From contig CAAFQL010000086.1 in assembly GCA_900765125.1 (NCBI GenBank), forward strand, positions 1-7,130: a stretch of 7,130 bases of DNA, in the 5' to 3' direction. The notes beneath the pieces were generated by a model. It had not been told where the DNA came from and ran no database searches. It was given only the letters and a program-made list of their open reading frames with translations. This DNA is from Oscillospiraceae bacterium. Its GTDB lineage: Bacteria; Bacillota; Clostridia; Oscillospirales; Ruminococcaceae. The translations under genes and the position numbers were made by a program. Shown piece after piece: positions 1-5,362 of this stretch. Numbering within the stretch: the stretch's first letter is position 1; each line of letters starts with the position of its first letter.

Positions 1-42
1 ATGGACAAATTTCCTGATATTTTATATCGTTCATTTTTATTT

Positions 43-71
43 ATTATAACATGATACTATGACGAAGTCAA
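43..71 (-). promoter_or_regulatory. Leftward sigma-A promoter
   Basis: Read on the minus strand, TTGACT (71-66) is followed after 17 bases by TATAAT (48-43). A TGT just before the -10 box gives an extended -10. This is almost the full sigma-A consensus. It points out of the left edge, so it probably drives a gene lying outside the window and divergent from the maturase remnant. Transcription should start near 36. An ATG on the minus strand at 34-32 opens a frame that stays open to the edge, but it has no ribosome site before it, so that start is unproven. Confidence 0.6.
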
Positions 72-110
72 GTAATTTGGAATAATCGGAAGAAATAAGG
101 AGGATTTTCT

Positions 111-1022
111 ATACCAATTTGCTCTATCATTGTCACTGATGACAACAACTTGTCCTATGAAGCAGCAGAAGTTCTCTCAAAGATACTCAATCTGCCTGAA
201 AGCGATTATCATACTGCATACTGCTGAGGAATTGTATTCTTTCTTTGAGAATGATTCACTGAAAACAATTAAGACGGCTTTGAACGAACTGCTCAAATGC
301 TCACAGACTTTCCACCATTCGTGATAAGTTTCGACGGCGTAGATTGTCACGATTGGCTCAGAGGTGTGAAAGATTCGGAGCAGCGTGCGATTGAAGCAAT
401 TAAACTCCTGAAACAACATGGGCATTCTTTGATTGTTACGACATCACTGCATATGGTAAACATTCACTCCCTTCTTCCAACTTATAGACTGATGAAGGAA
501 TTGGAAGAGGATTTCTTGAAAGCTGTTCCTATTATTGATACCGGAAATTGGAAAAAACAGGATTGTCATGATATCTCTATTTATGAAATATATCAGGAAT
601 ATTTGAAACTATTGAAATGCTATGAAATGACAACACACCTATGCAACTTGGTCTGGGCGGCTTTTTTCAATGCATAAAGCATAAACCAGATTCATGGCAG
701 AGTTTTGCCCTGTATTGCAATGAGTGGTTCTGAAATGGAAAATATTGCTCCAAATATTTTTGAGGATGGGCAGAGCCTTGAAAAGGCACTGAGCATCTCA
801 CCGATTGATACTTATACAAATTATGCCTATCAGGATCTATTTGAACATAATACGGAGTGTAAAACCTGCGAAAATAGATTCAAATGTTCCGGCTTCCGTA
901 CAAATGCCCTTGCTTATGTAATCAAGGGCGGAGATGCGGAAAATACCTTCGATCATGCAGATACAATAGCATCAAGCAGTAAGGAAATCTGCAAATTAAG
1001 AAACAGAAAAAGCAATAAGTGA
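111..1022 (+). pseudogene. Degenerate radical SAM/SPASM peptide maturase
   Basis: This is the remnant of a gene for a radical SAM/SPASM enzyme of the kind that modifies Cys-rich ribosomal peptides in clostridia. Coding sense moves between frames: 114-224 (PICSIIVTDDNNLSYEAAEV), then about 226-321 after an extra base near 222-226, then about 312-626, then 626-690 (GLGGFFQC), then 696-1019. The last piece carries GRVLPCIAMSG and a SPASM-like Cx2Cx5C (codons 858, 867, 885). The expected following Gly-Cys is replaced by Gly-Phe (891-896). The middle part (SFDGVDCHDWLRG, then IKLLKQHG and VTTSLH) resembles the second half of a radical SAM barrel. The CxxxCxxC cluster motif that should precede it is absent, so about 100 residues appear lost near 300-325. 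A good ribosome site (AAGGAGG, 97-103) precedes ATA, not ATG, at 111. Family assignment is by recall of motifs. That the gene is broken is clear from the sequence. Confidence 0.72.
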
Positions 1023-1053
1023 TAACATCACAGAACTTGGATCTCTAATCGGG

Positions 1054-1059
1054 TATAAT
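1054..1059 (+). promoter_or_regulatory. Candidate -10 box for the thioredoxin operon
   Basis: TATAAT lies 33 bases upstream of the thioredoxin start, in the only gap before the operon. The hexamer 17 bases upstream (CAGAAC, 1031-1036) is a poor -35 box and there is no TGn extension, unlike the other promoters here. The promoter may need an activator, or the operon may be read from further upstream. The short palindrome at 1019-1031 directly abuts the -35 position. Confidence 0.4.
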
Positions 1060-1091
1060 AAAAATACAATAAAACAAAGGAGGACACGAAA

Positions 1092-1397
1092 ATGTCTGTA
1101 ATTAAAATTAACAAAGAAAATTTCGCAAGTGAAGTTTTGAATTCCGATAAACCTGTACTTCTTGATTTCTATGCCGATTGGTGCGACCCTTGTCGTATGG
1201 TAGGTCTGATCGTATCGGAAATCGCAAATAAGAGAAGCGATGTCAAAGTCGGTAAAATCAATGTTGACGAACAGCCGGAGCTTGCAGCACAGTTTCAGGT
1301 AATGAGCATTCCCATGCTTGCTGTAATCAAAAACGGGAAACTCGAAAATCAGGTTGTGGGATACAGACCGAAAGAACAAATTGAAGCAATGCTGTAA
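1092..1397 (+). CDS. Thioredoxin with CDPC active site
   Basis: A 101-residue single-domain thioredoxin, the usual length for TrxA. Such proteins reduce disulfides, and can reduce persulfides, in the cytoplasm with electrons from a thioredoxin reductase. The fold signature is clear: LLDFYADWC, active-site Cys31 and Cys34, the cis-proline loop SIP (Pro74), and the C-terminal NGK and VGY. Two positions are odd. The active site is WCDPC rather than WCGPC, and the conserved proline five residues after the second cysteine is Leu39 (GLI, where GPI or APII is usual). Each could arise by one base change. There is no signal peptide. A strong ribosome site (AAAGGAGG, 1076-1083) fixes the ATG. It is the first gene of a compact operon, and its stop overlaps the ribosome site of the rhodanese gene. 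It probably supplies electrons to, or takes sulfur from, the two rhodanese-containing neighbours (inference). Confidence 0.93.
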   Translation: MSVIKINKENFASEVLNSDKPVLLDFYADWCDPCRMVGLIVSEIANKRSDVKVGKINVDEQPELAAQFQVMSIPMLAVIKNGKLENQVVGYRPKEQIEAML

Positions 1398-1407
1398 GGA
1401 GAAAAGG

Positions 1408-1731
1408 ATGGGACTGTTTGACTTCTTCCGCAACACCTCTGACATCAACGCCGGTGTTGCGGAATATAAAACAAATGACGGTGCTGTATTGCTTGACGTC
1501 AGAACGGCAGAGGAATATAGTGACGGACACATTGACGGAAGTGTCAATTTACCTCTTGATAGAATTTCTTTCATTGAGAACACCATCAAAGACAAAAACA
1601 CACCGCTTTATGTTTATTGTTACAGTGGCAGCAGAAGCGGACAAGCCATATCCTATTTGAGACGAATAGGATACACAAATGCAACAAATATCGGCGGTAT
1701 CAGCAGCTACCGTGGAAAGGTGATGAGATAA
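1408..1731 (+). CDS. Single-domain rhodanese (sulfurtransferase)
   Basis: A 107-residue cytoplasmic rhodanese-fold protein. Family members carry sulfane sulfur as a cysteine persulfide and pass it to thiols or cyanide. Visible landmarks are LLDVRTAEEYSDGHIDGSVNLP (split here as LLDVRTAEEY at residues 28-37 and GHIDGSVNLP at 40-49), then the active-site loop YCYSGSRSGQA with the catalytic Cys71, a CxxGxRS match, and a closing IGG. All expected residues are present, so it should be active. The ATG at 1408 is preceded by AAGGAG, which overlaps the thioredoxin stop. An upstream in-frame codon would run through the thioredoxin gene and has no such site. The stop codon touches the ATG of the following reductase gene, which implies translational coupling. 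Together with that gene it gives two rhodanese domains in one operon. Confidence 0.93.
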   Translation: MGLFDFFRNTSDINAGVAEYKTNDGAVLLDVRTAEEYSDGHIDGSVNLPLDRISFIENTIKDKNTPLYVYCYSGSRSGQAISYLRRIGYTNATNIGGISSYRGKVMR

Positions 1732-3423
1732 ATGAAGGTTGTAGTGATAGGCGGTGTTGCAGGCGGCGCTACTGCGGCGGCGAGAATACGAAGACTTGAT
1801 GAGCAGGCAGAAATAGTAGTTTTTGAACGTTCGGGATTTATCTCATACGCCAATTGTGGTTTGCCATACTATATCGGCGGGACCATTGAAGATGAAAATG
1901 ATCTGACCTTGCAGACGCCTGAAAGCTTTTGGAAGCGTTTTAGAGTTAAGATGAATGTGCATCATGAGGTTACGGCAATTCATCCTGACAGCAAAACCGT
2001 TACCGTAAAAAATCTTGAAAACGGCAAAGTCTTTACCGAAAGTTATGACAAGCTCGTGCTCTCACCCGGTGCTAAGCCGATAAAGCCGGGCTTTGATGGT
2101 ATTGACGGTGACAAGATATTTACTCTTCGCACTGTTGAAGATACTTTGAAGATTAAAAAATATGCGGATGAGCATCACCCTAAATCTGCGGTGGTAGTAG
2201 GCGGCGGTTTTATCGGAATAGAGATTGTGGAAAATCTTCGTGATCTTGGAATAAATGTAACGCTCGTGGAAGCCACAAAGCAGCTTATGGCTCCCTTTGA
2301 CAGGGATATGGCATCGTTTATTCATGCTGAAATTCGTAAAAACGGTATCAATCTGATGCTTGATACTCTGGTAGAAGGTTTTGTTGATACCGATTGCGGT
2401 ATTGACGTGAAGCTAAAAAATGAGCCGACACTTCATACCGACATGGTTGTAATGGCAATCGGCGTTGCTCCCGAAACCACACTTGCTAAAGAAGCGGGTT
2501 TAGAACTCGGAATCAAAAGCAGTATTGTGGTCAATGATAAAATGGAAACTTCCATTCCCGACATTTACGCTGTTGGAGATGCGGTTCAGATTAAAAATTT
2601 TGTAACGAATAAAGACACGCTAATTTCTCTTGCCGGACCCGCAAACAAGCAGGGCAGAATTGCCGCCGACAATATTTGCGGTGGTGACAGCCATTACACC
2701 GGCGGACAGGGAAGTGCAATCATCAAGATATTTGACATGACTGCCGCCGCTACGGGTATCAGCGAAAAAACAGCAAAATCCCTTGGTATTGTTGCAGACA
2801 AGGTTATTCTTTCACCAATGAGCCATGCAGGATATTATCCCGGCGGTAAAATGATGACGATAAAAGTGCTGTTTGAAAAAGAAAGCTACCGCATTTTAGG
2901 TGCTCAAATTGTAGGCTTTGAAGGCGTCGATAAGAGGATAGATGTACTTGCAACGGCTATTCGTGCCGGTATAAAGGCATACGATCTTTCAGAACTTGAC
3001 CTTGCATATGCTCCGCCGTATTCCTCTGCAAAGGATCCTGTAAATATGGCAGGTTATATTATTGAAAACATTAAGAACAGCATTGTAAAGCAGTGGTATT
3101 ATGAGGAGGATGAAACACTTCCCCGTGACGGCAGCGTAACACTTCTTGATACACGTACACCAATGGAGTACAGCATGGGTCATGCAGAAGGTTTTATCAA
3201 TATTCCTGTTGACGAACTGCGTGAACGCATAGGTAAGCTTGACAAGAGCAAGCCTGTGTATGTTATCTGCCAAAGCGGATTGAGAAGTTATATCGCAAGC
3301 AGAATTCTAATGGGCAACGGTTTTGATTCTTATAACTTTGCAGGTGGCTTCCGATTCTATGATGCAGTTCATAATGATAAAGCGTTAAATAAAAAATCTA
3401 CTCCTTGCGGAATGGATGACTAA
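1732..3423 (+). CDS. CoA-disulfide/persulfide reductase-rhodanese fusion
   Basis: A 563-residue flavoprotein of the CoADR-RHD type (relatives include the Bacillus anthracis enzyme and the Npsr NADH-dependent persulfide reductase). It should use NAD(P)H to reduce CoA disulfide, CoA persulfide or polysulfide. An N-terminal FAD Rossmann motif (GGVAGGATAAARIRR, residues 7-21) is followed by YANCGLPY with the active-site Cys42, typical of single-cysteine CoADR enzymes rather than CxxxxC reductases. The NAD(P)H site is VVVGGGFIGIE (154-164). IYAVGDA near residue 280 is the second FAD contact, followed by the dimerisation domain. A rhodanese domain occupies about 465-550 with LLDTRTPMEY, GHAEGFINIP and the catalytic loop CQSGLRS (Cys513). 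A further cysteine, Cys559, sits in the tail (TPCGMDD). The length matches the family and nothing is missing. The start abuts the previous stop, with a GAAAGGTGA-like ribosome site upstream. Exact substrate preference cannot be read from sequence. Confidence 0.93.
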   Translation: MKVVVIGGVAGGATAAARIRRLDEQAEIVVFERSGFISYANCGLPYYIGGTIEDENDLTLQTPESFWKRFRVKMNVHHEVTAIHPDSKTVTVKNLENGKVFTESYDKLVLSPGAKPIKPGFDGIDGDKIFTLRTVEDTLKIKKYADEHHPKSAVVVGGGFIGIEIVENLRDLGINVTLVEATKQLMAPFDRDMASFIHAEIRKNGINLMLDTLVEGFVDTDCGIDVKLKNEPTLHTDMVVMAIGVAPETTLAKEAGLELGIKSSIVVNDKMETSIPDIYAVGDAVQIKNFVTNKDTLISLAGPANKQGRIAADNICGGDSHYTGGQGSAIIKIFDMTAAATGISEKTAKSLGIVADKVILSPMSHAGYYPGGKMMTIKVLFEKESYRILGAQIVGFEGVDKRIDVLATAIRAGIKAYDLSELDLAYAPPYSSAKDPVNMAGYIIENIKNSIVKQWYYEEDETLPRDGSVTLLDTRTPMEYSMGHAEGFINIPVDELRERIGKLDKSKPVYVICQSGLRSYIASRILMGNGFDSYNFAGGFRFYDAVHNDKALNKKSTPCGMDD

Positions 3424-3430
3424 AAGAATT

Positions 3431-3475
3431 AGCGTTGAGAATTCCTTCTTGAGGAACTCAACGCTTTGATTTATC
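3431..3475 (+). terminator. Terminator hairpin between convergent genes
   Basis: AGCGTTGAG (3431-3439) pairs perfectly with CTCAACGCT (3457-3465), and inner TTCC/GGAA pairs extend the stem past a two-base bulge. A broken T tract (TTTGATTTAT) follows on the plus strand. On the other strand the stem is followed by AATTCTTTTA, so it may also stop the regulator transcript coming from the right. It starts 8 bases after the reductase stop. Confidence 0.75.
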
Positions 3476-4130
3476 GATTTATAATCTTTTCAAGTCCATT
3501 TTTGTCTATAATCACAATCGTTCCTCGGGATAGTGAAATAATTCCCTCGTTTACAAAATACTTTAGCATTCGTGTTACCACTTCACGAGGATTACCCAAG
3601 TGATTGCCGATGGTTTCGTGGGTAATTTTAAGAGTGTTGGTACCTTCGATATTCATTTCATTCAAAAGAAAATCAGCAAGCCTTTTATCGAAGCTTTTCC
3701 ACATCACTTGGTCTATCAACCACATTACATCGGAAAACCTGCTTGCCATAACTTCGTTTGTATAATTGGCAAGCGATGCGGAAGCTTCCATAATACTCTT
3801 GTAAACTTCTGATGAGATAACTAAAACTTCGGTATCCTTTTCTGCAGTAATAGTTATATCAAACTGAATACTATTCATAATACAAGAAGCAGAGAAAATG
3901 CAAATATCACGATTGAAAAGACGGTACATTGTAATCTCTCTGCCGTCTTCGGAAATGGTGAAAGCACGAAGCTGACCTGATATAATGAGAATAAGTCCCG
4001 TACAATCAACGGATCCGTTATGCAGGATTTCACTCTTTTTAAATTTACGGTTTACTGATGAGTTTATTAGTGCATCCTGCTGTAATTTACTCAATTTATC
4101 CCAAACAGGCAGATATGTTAGGTAATTCAT
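3471..4130 (-). CDS. Crp/Fnr-family transcriptional regulator
   Basis: A 219-residue regulator with the Crp/Fnr plan. An N-terminal cyclic-nucleotide-fold sensor domain (about 10-120, with ISGQLRAFTISEDGREIT) is followed by a dimerisation helix and a C-terminal winged helix (167-219). The recognition region THETIGNHLGNPREVVTRML is typical of the family. The N-terminal Fnr [4Fe-4S] cysteine cluster is absent, and the cAMP-binding pattern is not evident. Three cysteines sit in the sensor domain: Cys43, Cys77 and Cys83, the last two in ICIFSASC. A thiol or persulfide sensor is possible but unproven. The ATG at 4130 is chosen because TAAAGGAG lies nine bases upstream; the in-frame TTG at 4136 would be only three bases from it. 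The gene converges on the sulfur operon and diverges from the DUF134 gene across a symmetric operator, so autoregulation is likely. Confidence 0.9.
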   Translation of the reverse strand: MNYLTYLPVWDKLSKLQQDALINSSVNRKFKKSEILHNGSVDCTGLILIISGQLRAFTISEDGREITMYRLFNRDICIFSASCIMNSIQFDITITAEKDTEVLVISSEVYKSIMEASASLANYTNEVMASRFSDVMWLIDQVMWKSFDKRLADFLLNEMNIEGTNTLKITHETIGNHLGNPREVVTRMLKYFVNEGIISLSRGTIVIIDKNGLEKIINR

Positions 4131-4156
4131 AAGCAAAATCTCCTTTACTGCATTCC

Positions 4157-4185
4157 ATTATAACATAATTTATGGCATATGTCAA
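4157..4185 (-). promoter_or_regulatory. Promoter of the Crp/Fnr regulator gene
   Basis: On the minus strand, TTGACA (4185-4180), a 17-base spacer and TATAAT (4162-4157), with TGT preceding the -10 box, give a full consensus extended -10 sigma-A promoter. The -35 box lies inside the left arm of the inverted repeat. The predicted leader of about 20 bases contains the TAAAGGAG ribosome site. Confidence 0.85.
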
Positions 4186-4210
4186 GAACATTATTGACAT
4201 ATGCCATAAA
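4169..4210. promoter_or_regulatory. Operator: perfect 17-bp inverted repeat
   Basis: TTTATGGCATATGTCAA (4169-4185) and TTGACATATGCCATAAA (4194-4210) are exact reverse complements separated by eight bases. Each arm contains the -35 box and most of the spacer of one of the two divergent promoters. Each arm is also a near-palindrome around CATATG (ATGGC-ATAT-GTCAA), resembling a Crp/Fnr-type N4-spaced dyad with one degenerate half. Two dimers could therefore bind, one per promoter, and block polymerase. The neighbouring Crp/Fnr regulator is the obvious candidate ligand; DUF134 is the alternative. A terminator role is unlikely because no T tract follows and promoters flank it. Confidence 0.8.
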
Positions 4211-4222
4211 AAGTGCTATAAT
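4194..4222 (+). promoter_or_regulatory. Promoter of the DUF134 gene
   Basis: TTGACA (4194-4199), 17 bases, then TATAAT (4217-4222), with TGC just upstream of the -10, form a full consensus extended -10 promoter. The expected start site near 4229 leaves a leader of only about a dozen bases that begins almost at the GAGGTG ribosome site. The -35 box lies in the right operator arm. Confidence 0.85.
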
Positions 4223-4240
4223 CTATAGTGAGGTGATAAA

Positions 4241-4768
4241 ATGCCAAGACCGAAAAAATGCAGAAAGGTCTGCCAAATGCCTGAAATCAGAGAATTTCAG
4301 CCTGTAGGAGAAAATTTGTGTCGATCTGCGGTTATATTGTCCGTTGATGAGTACGAAGCCATCCGCTTAATTGATAAGCAAGGCTTTTCTCAGGAAGAAT
4401 GTGGCAGATATATGCAAATTGCAAGAACAACCGTGCAGCTAATCTATGACTCTGCTCGAAAGAAATTAGCAGAAGCACTTGTGAGTGGACTTCCGCTGAA
4501 AATCGAAGGCGGAGATTTCAAGCTTTGTGACGGTAAAGAAGAATATTGCGGCTGCGGAGGTTGCAGAAGGCACCGTCGTAATCAAATTGTTGCACAGCAT
4601 AAGGAGAACGGTAAAATGAGAATTGCGATTCCCCTTGACGAAAATAAGCAGAATATTTGTATTGTTTTGTCAAAAGCATCCTATTTTTTATTTCAAGATG
4701 AGGATTCACAGACCATCGTGGAAAACCCTGCTGCTAACGCTCAGGGAGAAGCAGGAATACAAGCATGA
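4241..4768 (+). CDS. DUF134 regulator fused to truncated NifX-like domain
   Basis: A 175-residue product with two parts. Residues 1 to about 120 are a DUF134 protein, a small putative DNA-binding family. It begins MPRPKKCRKVC and has a sigma-region-4-like helix-turn-helix (about 36-80, with VDEYEAIRLID, GFSQEECGRYM and ARTTVQLIY). A cysteine-rich tail, YCGCGGC, could bind metal or an Fe-S cluster. From Met126 it continues as the start of a dinitrogenase iron-molybdenum cofactor (NifX/NifB C-terminal-like) domain: MRIAIPLDENK, then the VENPA and AQGEAGIQA region. It stops after about 50 residues where such domains usually run to about 100 or more, so the second domain is probably non-functional. 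Met126 has its own ribosome site. The start at 4241 follows GAGGTGATAAA and a consensus promoter. DUF134/NifX genes commonly neighbour MinD-type ATPases, as here. DUF134 assignment is confident; the effect of the truncation is inferred. Confidence 0.82.
   Translation: MPRPKKCRKVCQMPEIREFQPVGENLCRSAVILSVDEYEAIRLIDKQGFSQEECGRYMQIARTTVQLIYDSARKKLAEALVSGLPLKIEGGDFKLCDGKEEYCGCGGCRRHRRNQIVAQHKENGKMRIAIPLDENKQNICIVLSKASYFLFQDEDSQTIVENPAANAQGEAGIQA
4601..4618 (+). promoter_or_regulatory. Internal ribosome site and start for the NifX-like part
   Basis: AAGGAG (4601-4606) lies nine bases before an in-frame ATG (4616-4618), exactly where homology changes from DUF134 to the NifX-like domain. This suggests either that two separate genes were joined when an intervening stop was lost, or that the NifX part is also made as a separate polypeptide. 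Confidence 0.6.
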
Positions 4769-4816
4769 AGATACATGCACCATATCAAAACTGTGCAGAT
4801 ATAAAGGAGGCAGATG

Positions 4817-5149
4817 ATGAATATAGCGGTTTTAAGCGGCAAAGGCGGAATAGGAAAAACCTTTGTATCCTAAAATCTTGCTGCCACTACTGGAAAATCC
4901 GCTTATATTGACTGCGATGTAGAAGAACCTAACGGGCATTTATTTTTTAAGCCGACTGAGGTTATCGAACAACCCGTGTATGTTAAGATACCGCAGATCA
5001 TAGCGGATAAATGTAATCATTGCCGTAAATGTGCGGATTTTTGTCATTTTAATGCTTCAGCGTTCATAAACGATAAGCCGATGCTGTTCAGAGGTGTTTG
5101 CCATTCCTGCGGCGATAGAAATGCACCTAACGATTGTATCATTCGTTAG
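4817..5149 (+). pseudogene. Broken MinD-family ATPase with ferredoxin motifs
   Basis: The intact family consists of cytoplasmic MinD/Mrp-like P-loop ATPases with an inserted double ferredoxin domain, usually paired with NifX-like proteins and thought to act in Fe-S or metal-cofactor handling. The remnant starts MNIAVLSGKGG with a deviant Walker A motif GKGGIGKT (codons 4838-4861) after an AGGAGG ribosome site (4805-4810). A TAA at 4871-4873 interrupts the frame at codon 19, where family members read through (FVS-x-NLAA). The same frame continues with good coding sense: YIDCDVEEPNGHLFF, then a ferredoxin-like Cx2Cx2Cx3C (codons 5012, 5021, 5030, 5042). The second cluster begins VCHSCG (5099-5110) and then stops making sense within a few codons, running into a hairpin and a TAG at 5147. 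Roughly the last half of the protein is missing. Two independent lesions make this a pseudogene. Confidence 0.85.
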
Positions 5150-5153
5150 GTGC
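5123..5153 (-). terminator. Probable terminator of the tRNA-Leu gene
   Basis: GCACCTAACGA (5123-5133) and TCGTTAGGTGC (5143-5153) form a perfect 11-bp stem with a nine-base loop. Read on the minus strand it begins five bases after the tRNA CCA end and is followed by the weak tract ATTTCTAT. Placement favours tRNA termination, and the poor T tract lowers confidence. Its left arm forms the artificial 3' end of the broken ATPase frame. Confidence 0.6.
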
Positions 5154-5158
5154 GATTA

Positions 5159-5245
5159 TGGTGCCGCAGACCGGACTTGAACCGGTACTCTGTTGCCAGA
5201 ACGGGATTTTAAGTCCCGGGTGTCTGCCTATTCCACCACTGCGGC
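5159..5245 (-). tRNA. tRNA-Leu (anticodon UAA)
   Basis: An 87-base class II tRNA including the encoded CCA (5161-5159). The acceptor stem pairs 5239-5245 with 5163-5169 over seven bases (GCCGCAG/CTGCGGC). The D region reads GTGGTGGAATAGGCAGACAC, typical of bacterial tRNA-Leu. The anticodon stem CGGGA/TCCCG encloses CTTAAAA, giving anticodon TAA at 5211-5209. A long variable arm and a T arm containing GGTTCAAGTCC follow. Nothing is mismatched in the stems examined. Confidence 0.97.
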
Positions 5246-5275
5246 AAATATAACAATTATAAATCAACACTAAAA

Positions 5276-5304
5276 ATTATACCACAAAATCGGCAGAATG
5301 TCAA
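5276..5304 (-). promoter_or_regulatory. Promoter of tRNA-Leu
   Basis: On the minus strand, TTGACA (5304-5299), 17 bases and TATAAT (5281-5276), with TGG before the -10 box, make a consensus extended -10 promoter. The predicted leader before the mature 5' end at 5245 is about 25 bases. Confidence 0.85.
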
Positions 5305-5362
5305 GCAAAATATTTTATATTCATAATTTATTTGCACTATTACTGTTCAATGCTATAAAAAT

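Noticed and set aside
1..54. An ATG at the first base with 17 codons before a stop
   Set aside because: No upstream context, no domain, and it overlaps a leftward promoter.
996..1601. A 201-codon open frame on the minus strand across the thioredoxin and rhodanese genes
   Set aside because: It lies opposite two clear genes with catalytic motifs, has no ribosome site and shows no recognisable domain.
3431..3465. Possible attachment site or transposon end
   Set aside because: The stem with T tracts between convergent genes is explained as a terminator; there is no transposase or flanking direct repeat.
4623..4817. A 64-codon plus-strand frame overlapping the NifX-like end
   Set aside because: It is out of frame with recognised coding sense and has no ribosome site; its apparent length is incidental.
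4871..4873. Recoded stop (for example programmed readthrough) in the ATPase gene
   Set aside because: The gene is also truncated at its 3' end, there is no recoding structure visible, and other TAA codons here act as stops.
5305..5362. Terminator downstream of the HAD phosphatase gene
   Set aside because: The stretch is AT-rich with only imperfect pairing (for example AAAATATTTT); no convincing stem plus T tract.
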